From Calamus simplicifolius (lineage: Eukaryota > Streptophyta > Magnoliopsida > Arecales > Arecaceae): DNA of 64,000 nucleotides. Made by a program: the position numbers and the translations under genes. The DNA lies in contig UESW01003883.1 of the NCBI GenBank assembly GCA_900491605.1, forward strand, positions 1,154,414-1,218,413, written 5' to 3'. Below the pieces are notes generated by a model. It did no database searches. It saw only the letters and a program-made list of their open reading frames with translations, and was not told where the DNA came from. Positions 12,692-23,793 of the stretch are shown here, piece by piece (position 1 is the first letter of the stretch; the number at the start of each line of letters is the position of its first letter).

Positions 12692-12803
12692 AAATAGGGC
12701 AACCCTTATCCCTCGATCCTTTCTCAGTTATTGTATTTTGATATATCGGGTATGACCCACCCTAGAGTGGTGTAATACCCTGTACCAAAAAAGAAAAGAA
12801 AAA

Positions 12804-12815
12804 GAAAAAGTGGAG
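12804..12815. repeat. target-site duplication, right copy, of LINE 1
   Basis: Exact copy of the 12 bases at 6741-6752, directly after the A-rich tail. Confidence 0.75.
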
Positions 12816-13506
12816 TCAATCTCACAATAATCTTGATTGATTATAATAAAATTAAATTGAGAAACATTTGTATAACTAAACAAATTTTGAAAATAAAGAC
12901 TTAAAGAGTAGTGGCAAGTTTTATGGAATTAAGCCAAACAAGCCTCTTAAAAAAATTAAATAATAGTAATAACAAAAAAATGGTATCTCATAATTTTTTA
13001 TACTCATTACTAAATGATTTAGATTTTCATTAAGAAATAAAAGGGAAAAAAAGGAAGAAAAGAAATAGAGGCTTTTTCATCGGTGGAGTCATCAGAAGCC
13101 TTAGTGACCTTAAAATGTTGAGATTTTCTTTAGTGCTTTGCACATAATCATAGGAGAAGATGAGCCATGTTAAAAATCTATATGCCTTCTTCATTGTTCA
13201 GTACTTTGTAATTAAAAACAACTATAAACCACCAAAAAAAAATCCATAAAAAAGATGTCTTCGACCAATAAAAAAAATCAAGAAAAAATGAATTGTTAGA
13301 AGTAATACCTATCATTTACATCCTAAATTATTTGATAGGGATCCTTATTCAATGCATTGAAAACCCTCCATATCTTCTCCTTCTGATGCCTCGGTCACTA
13401 ACCCATTCTAACCTTATTCCAAACCTATCCCATGTGATCCAATGAGGCTTCATTACTAGATATCTCTCCTTTGAGGATTAGTGTTTTGGAACTCTCATTG
13501 TCCTCG
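12816..13506. other. AT-rich spacer
   Basis: No gene seen. Host sequence that before the LINE insertion would have continued from 6752. The region just before 13507 may belong to the decayed Harbinger element, but I could not place its end. Confidence 0.4.
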
Positions 13507-13878
13507 AGAGAATGTAAAGAATTGTTCAATCTTCAACATGCATTATTGCACAATGCAATAGAAAGGGCTTTTGGAGTGCTAAAAGAAAATGGTTCCTTAG
13601 TGTAGCCAGTGAAGTAGAGACACATTATGATGTTGATACTATATCAGAATTGTGCTTGCTTCTTGTATTTGTACAACTTTCTTATGACGTATGATCCAAA
13701 CAAAGATCTTATATGTCAAGTCAACAACAAGCTTATGAAAAATTTAATTAAGATAAATGGTGTTGGATGCATGCCTAGAGATGTAGATGCTAGACAAGAT
13801 GAGCAAATAAGAGATAACATAGCTACTAGGTGTTTTTATTTTTTAAAGTATTATGCATGGCTGAAAAATTTGTCTTAA
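13507..13878 (+). pseudogene. PIF/Harbinger-type transposase fragment (DDE superfamily, C-terminal part)
   Basis: The frame from about 13510 reads ECKELFNLQHALLHNAIERA then FGVLKENGSLV and a stop. The ELFNLxHxxxxNxIERxFGVLK signature is the conserved C-terminal block of PIF/Harbinger (HARBI1-like) transposases, and the Glu in IER is normally the last catalytic DDE residue. A shifted frame from 13627 continues with LYNFLMTYDPNKDL, where family members have a VLHNFI-like motif. Upstream catalytic Asp motifs were not found, so this is a truncated remnant. Confidence 0.6.
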
Positions 13879-14040
13879 GGAGCACTATTATGTTTTTTTT
13901 TTTTTCCTACAAAGCTATGTATTTGTGCTTTATTATTATATAAATGTATTAGTTTGGATGTTTGAACCATTTTTTTGCTTCATTGGATTATGATTGTTTT
14001 TATTTTTTTTTTTGGCATATGTGTCTATTATTATTAATAG

Positions 14041-14231
14041 ATGGTAGGAATAGTGATGAAATTGAGACCATCCACTGTAGCACTGAAAGGTGCAATAAAT
14101 GGCCAAAAAGAGATGGACAAGCTGTTTTTGATCTTTTGAAAGAAGAAAAGGCAAAGGGGAATAAGGATGAGAAGCAGATTAACAAAGAAGCTTGGAAGAC
14201 CGTCATGCAAGTACTTAATTCGGAATTCTAG
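14041..14231 (+). pseudogene. Myb/SANT-like ORF fragment, probably the second ORF of the Harbinger element
   Basis: The open frame contains WPKRDGQAVFDLLKEEKAKG and then INKEAWKTVMQVLNSEF. Tryptophan spacing and the N-K-E-A-W-K-T pattern resemble Myb/SANT-like DNA-binding proteins encoded by plant PIF/Harbinger elements and domesticated relatives. The frame runs upstream to 13962, but that part is low-complexity and probably not coding. Its position 160 bp after the transposase tail, on the same strand, supports one element. Confidence 0.45.
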
Positions 14232-15309
14232 AAGATTAGAAAAACAATTGACAAGGGAAAAGCTGTTAATGGGCTAAAAACCATTAAAGAACATATGGCT
14301 CTAGCAATTGAGATTTTGAAAAAAAAAAAAAAAAAGTGATTTTAAGGGAATGATATTACAAAAAAGATGGAATCTATGTCAACAAATTGGGAAAGTGTAT
14401 ACAAGGGAACATATGTAAAAATTGTTATAGTTGACATTTATAATAATTTTTATTAGTTTCTAATGATAATAAAGTGGAAACTTATTGTATGCGTGCAAAG
14501 AACTTCATTTCTTAAAGATATTGTGAATTATTTCAAAAAGATAAAGAAACTGTTAATTTCATAAATTATAAATTATGCAAACATTTTAATTTAATAATAT
14601 TTATATTAGCAATATATTTTTATTAAAATATATTTAATAAAATATCATTAATAGTATTATTTTTTAATAAATGTTATTTATTTATGTAATTTTTATTTTT
14701 AATAAAAAAATATATTAATGTAAACATTAATAATTGAATATTAAATTTTGGTATGTAAATAAAATTAAATATTTTGACTATTTACAAGTGGATTTTTAGA
14801 AAAAAATTCCCCTTGAGAGTAGGAATTTTGGTTTTACAATAATAAAATCCTCACTTCAAATAAAATTTCTTTTGAAAATCCTTCATCCAAACACACATAA
14901 AGATCAGAGGAGCAATGTTTGAATTGAATGAACAAACTCAAAAAGCATGTAAGGTGACAAAATGGTGACAAAATGATGTTTGTGAACCCACCGTCTTAAC
15001 CGCTGCATGCCTGATCGAGCCAGTAGGAGTGGTCTTGGCACAATTAGAACGTTGAAAGGAACAAAAGAGCAATCTATGATCTTAGCAGCTGCTGATAGAC
15101 AATAGAAAGAACTATTGGAGAATGTGAAAGACTTGTCCACCCTTGGTTTGGACTTCACAAAAGCATAGACACTACTTTGGAACAAATCATGTAAACTTGC
15201 TAGTTCAGATGGTCACAATTAGATACATTTTTGGTAAGCCAGCCATCTTTTAATTATAAGATTGCCGTATAACGGATTCTACTAACTGAGTTTAATTTCC
15301 TTTTTGTCA
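14232..15309. other. AT-rich spacer
   Basis: Very AT-rich at 14500-14780, with no recognised gene. An A run of 16 sits near 14320-14336. The minus-strand open frame near 14904-15185 resembles nothing I know. Confidence 0.4.
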
Positions 15310-15384
15310 AAACAAAAAGTGATCAAAGCTCAAGCTATAGCAGACCATCTTGCTAGTTCCCCTCCATTTGATAAATGCACTTAG
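15310..15384 (+). mobile_element. possible Gypsy-type pol scrap
   Basis: One short frame reads KVIKAQAIADHLASSP before a stop. The K-x-Q-A-I-A-D-H-L-A pattern resembles the segment downstream of RNase H in plant Ty3/Gypsy pol proteins. There is nothing recognisable on either side, so this is a weak call. Confidence 0.3.
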
Positions 15385-15689
15385 CCAGTGTCAACAGGGG
15401 AAGAACCAATGAGAATGTACTTTTATTAGTGGGAACATACGATGCGTCCGAAAACTGTGGCTGTACCAGCAAAATAGAACTCAAGGACTGTAGATGAAGG
15501 CTTAAAAAAGTGCTTAATAGTGTCACCAACTTTAACAGTGCGGTGCAAAGCATGGCATCATGGTAAAGTTGAGGCAATGCAGCAGTTCCCTGTTACTGTA
15601 GCAGTTCTGTGTTCCTGCTTTAAGATTAATATGTCGGACTCCTTTCGGCCTGATCTCTGATGATCTTTTGTGTTTCGGCGGCTCTAACT

Positions 15690-17350
15690 ATGGATTTGGC
15701 TCCCCTGTCCCTCCTTCCTTCCTATGGATTCGGATAGTGGTCCCGATGGCCGGATTCCTGGGAGGCAGACAGTGGATGCAAGCTTTTAATGGGTTTCGTC
15801 TTCTCCATCGCCGGCTGAGGTGGCGCTGTTGGAGGACTGCTTTCCCGATGTCGTCCAAGTCCCGGTGGCGGAGCTGGAGGCTGAATCAGTAGGATGGCAG
15901 CAACAGGCCGTGCTGGTGAGGACATTCCAACGATGGGTTCCTGCGGACGCTTTCATCATGGAGTTCTGGCGAGAAGGTATTCCCGGTGAGATTGTCCCCA
16001 TTGGCTTGGCGTTCCGGTGCCACATCTTCCGGTTTGCTGATGAAGGTGCTCATGACACGGTGTTGCAACGGCCATGGTGATCAACGGCCAGCCTATGGCG
16101 GCTGAAGCCTGGAGGTCAAAATTTATCCCAGCGGCTGACGCTATCTCTTCTGCGCTTCTGTGGATTAGATTGCCCAATCTCCCAATTGAGTTCTGGAGGG
16201 AGGAGATTCTCAGGGAGATCGTTGTGCCGACGGGTCAGTTTTTATTCACTGATTCGGCTACTCTGGCGAGGAACAGGGGAGGTTATGATCGTGTCTGTGC
16301 TCGGGTTAAACTCCGTTCTTCTCTCCAGTTGTGAGGGGGGTGAATGGCCCGTTCTGGCAACAATTTGTCTTCGAACAGCTGGATGGCATCTGTCCGAGAT
16401 GTGGCTCGCTGCATATCTCCGGCAGGTGCTCTTCTTCGGCTAAGCCAGGTGCAGAGTCTTCGTCTGATGTTCCCCTTTATGGTCCTTGGATGTCGGCAGT
16501 TCGAAAGCGCAAGAGATGAAGGGCTCCCAGGCAGAGGCTAGGAGGATGATGCAGTCGGTGAAGGTTCCTGAGTCCTCTGATCCTCGACCGTCCTCATCTT
16601 CTTTGCCTTCTGCTCCGGTGTCATCGGCTAAGGTGTGGGCTACTCCGTCCAAAGTGGCTCGTCGGAGGGGTGCAAGAGGCCTTAAGGTGGAGGTGAAGCT
16701 GCCTGAGGTTTCGGGACTGGTTCCAGGGGATAAGAAGTTGGCTGTTTCTGTGCCAGTGAGTGTGTCGAGGGACTCAAGGCGTTCCGGTTTGAGTATGGGT
16801 GTGCCGGCAGTTGCTGGAATTCAAGTTTATGAAGCTGAACATTCTCCCTCTTTGATAGCTAAGAATCCATTTGTATCTCTAGAAATGGATTCTGGTGGAG
16901 TCAGTACTTTGGGGGAGTAGGGATGTTTTCCCGGGTCCCCTAAAGCGGGCTCATCCAACGGGCTATCTGGCCCCTCGGCAGATTACTAAAATGGATAAAA
17001 AGAAAGGCAAAGCCTCTACCTCTAAAGCCAAACAAATGAAATCTCATGAGCTACATAATTTGTATGCTCATTTAGGGTCCCTGTAAGGTGCCAGGCCATG
17101 GGTCTGGTGGGGAGAAGGCCATGTCTATTTCGGCTACAGGCCCTTCCTGTGAATCATCGGCTACGGCTATTCTGGGTCAAGGCCTAGGCTCGAGGTCCTC
17201 TGATCAATCTTCTCGGACTGATGAGGTCCAAGCTTTGTTGATTTCTTCTTCACAGATCTCTGAGGATGGCACTAGCTCTTTTGGGTGCCTCAAGATAGTG
17301 CTATGGCAGAAGTGCAGGGGGGATCCCTGCCTCCTCTTCATGCTAAATGA
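15690..17350 (+). pseudogene. LINE 2 ORF1: DUF4283-like and zinc-knuckle protein, broken
   Basis: The start is uncertain (ATG at 15690 or 15724). A DUF4283-like block reads VINGQPMAAEAWRSKF, followed by LLWIRLPNLPIEFW. The zinc knuckle at 16391-16429 reads CPRCGSLHISGRC and keeps the full CX2CX4HX4C pattern, unlike LINE 1. A Ser/Pro/Lys-rich tail follows. The TGA stop at 17348-17350 overlaps the ORF2 ATG at 17347-17349. Confidence 0.7.
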
Positions 17351-20300
17351 AGATCCTTATTTGGAATGTAGAGGAGCTTGAAATCCGTCGTTTCGATCCT
17401 CCTTTGGCAAATTGCTGTAACTTCATAACTTTGATATCTGTGTGCTTTTAGAAACCAGGTTGTCGGGGATGGTTTGGCTTGGTTTCAGAGACAGATTATT
17501 CGTAACTGGTCCTTATATGCAGTTGAGGCTGTGGGCCTATCTGGTGGTATTATAGCCATTTGGCGCTCTTCTGTTGTTACGATTGATGTTTCTCATCAAA
17601 GTAATCAGCATTTAGGTCTTGTTGTTTCCGAGGGCTCTTCTGACCCTTGGCTTATATCGGTTGTTTATGGCAGTACTAATTTTCGAGAAAGACGGCTTTT
17701 ATGGGCCGATCTTCTTTCCCTTCTTGCCCAGGGCATCCCTTCCATTGTTGCTGATGATTTCAATTGTATCACTGAAGCTAGTGAAAAGCATGGGGGTAGA
17801 AGGGTCACTAGCATAGCTGATATCAATGAGTTTAGGGCTTTCATCAGTTCGGCTGGCCTTCTGGACTTGTTCTCGGGTCAAAGTACACCTGGTGTAATAA
17901 CCGTCAGGGGTCAGCTCGAGTTTGGGAGAGACTTGATAGAGCTATGGCTTCGGATCTATGGTGCAGAAGTTTTCGTCTACTACTGTTGCTCATCTCTCGA
18001 GGATTGCTTCTGACCACTGCCCCATTCTTATCTCTACGGAGAATGATTATTATCAGCGGAGGCAGTTCAGATTTGAGCAGTTTTGGACTTCACATTCGGC
18101 GGCCCGATCTATCATTTTCCAGATCTGGCATCTTTCCATCCGGGTAATGCTATTTATCGGCTTTCCCATCGGCTTTCGTTGGCTAAACGAAGGCTGCTAG
18201 ATGGAATAGAACAGAGGTTGGTGATTTGGATAGGCAGGTGGAACAACTTGAAGCTGATATTACTACCCTGCAAGCTAAGGAGGATCAGGAGGGTGTTCTT
18301 TTGGACTTGACCTTTCTGCTCTCTGGGCCAAGCTTGCTCTGCACCACTCTCTTCTCACTCAGCGGGAGATCTATTGGAGGCAACAGTCAGGATCCAGTGG
18401 ATTCGAGAAGGGGACCGTAATACTAGATTTTTTCATCAGGCCACTTTGAAGCGGCGAGTTGCTAACAGAATCCGCATATTAGCTGATGAGTCGGGGCACT
18501 ATCATGAGGATTTTCCCTCTATTCGAGACCAGCTCATTCACTTCTTTCAGACCAGATGGCCGGAGTCCTTTGGCAATGGCTTTCCAATCTCCCAGGTCCC
18601 GGACTCTAGGAAGGTTTCTTCTCTAAAGAATGACATGCTTATCAGACCTATCACTGATGACGAGATTCGCTTGGCTCTATGGGAGCTCGGGCCCCGAGGC
18701 CTGATGGATTTCCGCCGTTCTTCTTCCGTCATTATTGGGACATTGTTGGTCAGAGGTGGCTCAGGCTATTCATCTTGTCTTTCAAGATAAGGCCATCCCT
18801 GCTGATTGGAATCGGACCCTTATTACTCTTGTGCCCAAACGTCATGATGCTTCCCTTCCTCAGCATTTTCGGCCAATCAGTCTCTGTACTACTTTGTATA
18901 AGGTACGTGCTCGTTTGCTTGCTGACCGTCTTCACTTGGTGATCCTGCGTCTTATAGCTGTGGAAAGGGGCATTTATCAGAGGACGTAGTATTTCGGACA
19001 ACGTCCTTATTGCTTAGGAGTTTATGTATGACCTACAGAACCCCGGCCAGGCAGTGTCTTATGGCTGTCAAGCTAGACATGGAGAGAGCCTATGATAGAC
19101 TTAGCTGGATTTCCTGCACCACTCCCTTTAGGAGTTTGGTTTTGATGATCAGTTTATAGAGTAGATTATGGCATGCATTCAGGATTCTTTCTCGCTGATC
19201 ATTAATGGGAGCATGATGATTTTTTCACTCTTCGGTGGGTCTATGACAGGGATGCCCCCTATCCCTCTGCTGTTTATTTTGGCGGCAGATGATCTTTCTC
19301 GTGCCTTCTATCAGGCTCAGGCTGATAGTAGCATTGCCCCTTTTATGGCCAGTCCAGGGGGCCTGCTATCTCTCATCTTCTTTTCGCTGATGATTATATT
19401 TTGCTTGGTCTGGCAACAACTGCAATGCTTCTACCTTTGTTGACATTATTCAGCGTTATTGTCAGGCTTCAGGTCAAAGGTCAATGTATCCAAGTTTGCT
19501 ATCTGCTTCAGTCCGAAGACCTCCAGAGCTATCAGGGAAGCTATTTTCCATACGATGGGTATTTCATCTCAGACTGACCGGCTACAATACTTGGGGGTTC
19601 CCATGACTGGTCGGCATCCCCGCTGTACTGATTATTTGACCTTGAGAAGCAAGTCCGCCAGCGCATCGAGGGGTGGCAGGTTACGGGATTATCTATGATG
19701 GCTAGGGTCACAATCATTCAATCGGTGCTCTCCTCCCTTCCTATGTATCTTCTTTCCAATGCTGCCATCCCGATCACGTGCCTCAGGAGGATCGAGAGGT
19801 GCTTTAGGGACTTCCTTTGGGCCTCTATGCAGGATGGGCATGTATTCATCTTATGTCTTGGGAGAGGGTCTATATGCCGATCCAGGAGGGGGTCTTGGGA
19901 TCCAGTCGCTGGCTGTCAGAAGGGAGGCCCTTTTGGCCAAGCATGCATCGCGGTTTATCCTGGAGCCGCAGTGCCTATGGAGTTCTTTTATGCGGGCGAG
20001 ATATGGGGATTGGATCCCTCCTTACATATACAGTCATCTCGAAGGTGTTCTACCTTTTAAAAGGAAGTGTGTCGATATGGTAGCTCCATTCTAAAAATAC
20101 TTCGTAGATGATAGGAGATGGCTCTTCCATTGATGTTATTCAGGATTCTTGGATCTCTGACATCCCGCTTTCTCGATGGCCCTCCTTCTTTAGCATTGAT
20201 GTCTCTAGTAGTATGAGAGTTAAGGATTTGATCTCTTCTGATCCTACCTCTTGGAGTGCCCTGCTGGTGACCCGGTTTTTTGGACAGGAGCTTTCCTGCC

Positions 20301-21390
20301 GGATCCTTTCCATTCCGATCATCCCTGGTATTTCCACAGATGTCAGACTTTGGTGGAGATCTTGTCTTTCGAGGGCCCCACTAAGATCTAGTGAAGATTT
20401 TTAGGCCTCGTCTTAGGGGTCGATGCATGCGGCGTGGATCTGAAACTTCCCATCGTCCCCAGGGTCCAGCTCTTCATATGGAAACTATTGTGGGAATGTC
20501 TTCCTACTTGTGCTTTGCTTGCGAGGAAGGGCTTGCCTATCCAGCCTACCTGTCGTTATGCGGCTTGGAGGCGGAGTCTACTGGTCATGCCATCTTCTCT
20601 TGTCCTAAATGAGGCAGATATGGCAGTCATCTGGCTATTATTATAGATTGGATAATATGGGCTCTTAGTGCTCCTCTTTTTAGACGATCTCCGCAAGGCC
20701 TCCCAGTACAAATGTGCTCTGTGGGCTTCTACGGCTTATCAGATTGGTTGTCTAGGAATCAGATTATTTTCACATATAATGGTATATCCTTCCACAGGAT
20801 CATATGGAAAATCAGATCCCTGACGTCGGATTGTGCCCGTGGTTTTTTTACTGGTGGTTTTGACTCCTCTGGCCTCTGGGGTTCTCCAGCTGCTTTGGCA
20901 GTGAACCGACATACGGTTTTCATATCTTGGGAGCCCCCCCTCCAGGGTTTGTCAAAATCAACTTTGACGGGAGTGTCCGAGGTAGACTAGCGAGTTCTGC
21001 TTTTGTCATCCGTGGGCCGAGGGCGACCTATTGGCGGCAGGTGGTTTTGGTAGTCTGGACTCCTTGTCCCAATGTCTGAGCTCTATGCAGCCTGGATGGT
21101 ATCTCCTATGCAGTTCGGACTCTTCATGCTTCTAACCTTATTATTGAGGGTGACTATGATTATTATCCAGTGGTTGCGAAGGGATAATGGCTCTCAAGCC
21201 CTTATCAAGCGCTCCTATATGATATTTGGGCTATTTGAGGGAGGTCCATGGAAGTCAGATTCGCCATACCTATCGTGAAGCTAATTCGGCGGCCGATTGG
21301 GTGGCATCCTTAGTGGCGCATCATTCAGGTTACTGGAGATGGAGGCAGGGGATCCCTGCCCTTCTGGTTTACACCAAATTTTATATTTGA
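17347..21390 (+). pseudogene. LINE 2 ORF2: endonuclease, reverse transcriptase and RNase H, broken
   Basis: Starts MKILIWNV. The endonuclease motif, normally GDFN, reads VADDFNCIT near 17748-17770, so the Gly is changed to Asp. IASDHCPILIST is retained near 18010-18040. Reverse transcriptase shows KLDMERAYDRLSW near 19070-19105 and FADD at 19383-19394. RNase H motifs near 20950-21300 include KINFDG-like and ADWVASLVAHHSG segments. The stop is at 21388-21390. Several frameshifts and short losses make it more decayed than LINE 1. Confidence 0.75.
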
Positions 21391-21449
21391 TCAGTATGGC
21401 TGATTCGTACCCATATTGTATGATATCCGCTTGTACCAAAAAAAAAGAA

Positions 21450-22799
21450 ACTTGAAAAACATGCATGATTGCACGGAAGAGATGATCTTGAAGCAAGAAG
21501 GTTATACAACCAGAAGTAACAAAACGGAAAAGTCTTTTTTCTTTATGTAGCAAGCACGTATCGAATATAATATATTAAATTAACTGTTCATGCATATCAT
21601 CATACATGCATATAGGACATGATTATTCATTAAATTAACATGCACGCATGATTAATTCGTGCATTCGATGCATGCTTGCTGCACTAAAGAATGATAAAGT
21701 AAATTATTTTTGCAACAAAATAAATCACAGCAAACCAAACCAAGGACGGAGAGGATTTAGCTATCATTTTTTTTTAGTATTTATTTAAAAAAAAGCTTGA
21801 ATCCAAGCACTACTCAAGGCCCTTCTGTTCTCGGTATTGCTGTTATTTACCGTGTTACCGTAAAAACAAACAAAGTACCATAAAATTTTTCTTGAAATGA
21901 TTGAAAGAGCAGTAGCAGAACAAAAAAAAAAACCTCCAAGACAAAATGATAGGAGAGATTTAAAGCATAACTAATCATTTAAAACCAAGATAATTTTCAG
22001 TTGACACGCAAAATAACAGGAGACACAAAAATAAGAAACCGTATAATCTTGGAACATATTTTGAAAAATTTAGGGTGTTATCCATGGTAAGGGCAAGGTT
22101 GCTCAAAGAAGAGGATGAAGGATGCCTTTTTCGTAAAAACTGAACAGGAACTAGCATACTCATAATCCTTTGTTTCTTTTCTTTGCAAAGACAATCGGAA
22201 AATCCATCTTGAAAAACTTGAGTTCAGACGTCGTCCACCATTGATTCTTTCACTTTGGACCATGTAGAGAGGGAAAAGAGTTCAGGATAGATCTTTCATG
22301 GTCAATTGGCAGCTGCTGCATGTCTTAGAAAGGAACAGGAATTTTACCAATAGAGGAAGGGCTCTTAACGTTTTATTTCCTCTGGACTGGAAATATCAGA
22401 TTTGGCCCCTAACCTAAGCACCTAGTCGACATTAGCGTCTGGTGTATTGAGTTTGCAGTTCTTGGAGTTCCTCGTTTGTTTGGAATTGGCTGCTTCTTTT
22501 CCTTTTTTTTTTTCTTTTTTTTTTTTACTTTCTCACAGCCAATTTTCCCCCATCTCCAGTGTTTCCTTCTTCGTAATTTCTTACCTTTCTTCCTTCTTTA
22601 ATAAAAAAAATAAAAAAAATAAAAAATAAAGTGAGCCATAAACTAAACAACAACAACAATAAAATAAAGCTTAATCCTAAACTAACTAAAGCCAGCCACA
22701 CGAAACTCAATCTTAAATATATTTTTATAAATATAAAGATTTTAAATTTTTTATTATTTTTTACGTAAATTTTAATCTACACATATCTCTTTTTCTTTC
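21450..22799. other. spacer between LINE 2 and the TFIIIC gene
   Basis: No gene recognised. Poly-T tracts occur near 22500-22530 and an A-rich tract near 22600-22630. Confidence 0.4.
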
Positions 22800-23110
22800 T
22801 ACGTATATCAAATTACTTGTTTATTGTGCATCTCTAAATCATGTTATACATGCTAAATCACCTCAGTCATTCTCACTTAATTTGTCATTGATTGATACTA
22901 CTTTCATCTTTTTATGAATAATTTTATTTTTTATTCTATCTTTTCTTGTATCACGTATTCATCAACATTCTTATTTCAATACATTCTACATACAAATTTT
23001 AGATTGCTCAAATTACATGCCAAAAAGCATGGTTAATCCTATGACTACTTTATAAAATTTTTATTCAATGTGATAAATACCCTATGATCACAAAAGTCTA
23101 ATTATCCAAC
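22800..23110 (-). mobile_element. possible heavily decayed RTE-like LINE segment
   Basis: A stretch containing AGCATGGTTAATCCTATGAC then TTTATAAAATTTTTATTC resembles, base for base in patches, the inverted RTE-like copy at about 44405-44450 (AGCATAGCTGGCCCAATAAC then TTTATAGAATTTTTCTTT). The similarity is patchy. Confidence 0.3.
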
Positions 23111-23607
23111 CTATTTTAATTATAATAACATTATTCTCAATCTCTTATTATACCTTATAAATAAATAATTTAAACATAAAAAATAATTATTTTTAAAAAC
23201 TTTATAATTCTTAATTTTTTAAAAATTTATATTTATTTTTAATTAAATTAGAATTATATTTCATACATTCTATTTTTATTTACTTGACCTAAAATCTTTA
23301 TATTTTAATGTATTTCTCTATAATTCTAACTTATAATAAGTCTCAATCTTGGTTTTATGAACCACAATATCTAATGTTAAACTCATGATAACATAAATAT
23401 CCTATTTCCTATGGCCACGGAGAACATGCTAGAGCACCGATAGAAATGGACAGGTTCAGTTTTGCATGAATTATATGTTTGTATATTTGTGGTTTTGTAA
23501 CATAATACAAATAATCATTCTTTTAACATCTATATTGCCTTGAACCAACTAAAGAGCAGAACACATCTATACAACTTTAAGGGAGAACATTAATTATAAT
23601 AAGCCAA

Positions 23608-23793
23608 CTAAAGTTGGTATGTGCTCATTGGGTTACCAAAAAAATGTTTTCGAAACACTGATCCTGATTTACATAACTTGGAACGGAAAAGGTCTTGGAA
23701 TATTGCTGGAGGACCCGATGAAGTAGTTTGATGCATCATCCTCACCATAAGGTGGTTATCTAGAACCATCATTTCCAAGAGACATCTGCAGCT
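23608..23793 (-). CDS. GTF3C1: TFIIIC subunit exon 17 (C-terminus)
   Basis: Acceptor TATGCAG, then SCRCLLEMMVLDNHLMVRMM and HQTTSSGPPAIFQDLF, the conserved C-terminal block of plant TFIIIC large subunits, ending NPMSTYQL and stop. 186 nt, about residues 1870-1930. Confidence 0.9.
   Translation of the reverse strand, partial: SCRCLLEMMVLDNHLMVRMMHQTTSSGPPAIFQDLFRSKLCKSGSVFRKHFFGNPMSTYQL

Larger units (their letters stand above)
6753..12803 (+). mobile_element. full-length L1-type LINE (LINE 1), inactive
   Basis: A 6.05-kb non-LTR retrotransposon with a GC-rich 5' region, ORF1, ORF2 and an A-rich tail (from about 12786), bounded by a 12-bp target-site duplication. ORF2 has AP-like endonuclease, reverse transcriptase and a C-terminal RNase H, the order seen in plant L1-clade LINEs. 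A related copy lies at about 15585-21449; both end in a TGTACCAAAAA-type tail. Many frameshifts make it inactive as read. In ORF2 most of them fit single missing bases. It was inserted in the 5' flank of the L18-family gene, in the opposite orientation. Confidence 0.9.
15585..21449 (+). mobile_element. second L1-type LINE (LINE 2), same family as LINE 1, inactive
   Basis: Same organisation as the element at 6753-12803: ORF1 with zinc knuckle, ATGA-overlapping ORF2, RNase H, and a GTACCAAAAAAAAA tail near 21433-21446. The 5' boundary is approximate: CTGCTTTAAGATT, 34 bases from the start of LINE 1, occurs here near 15617. No target-site duplication was found. It carries frameshifts and internal losses in the reverse transcriptase region. 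Confidence 0.8.

Noticed and set aside
14904..15577. Minus-strand frames of 93 and 74 codons
   Set aside because: No family resemblance; the region overlaps a possible Gypsy scrap on the other strand.
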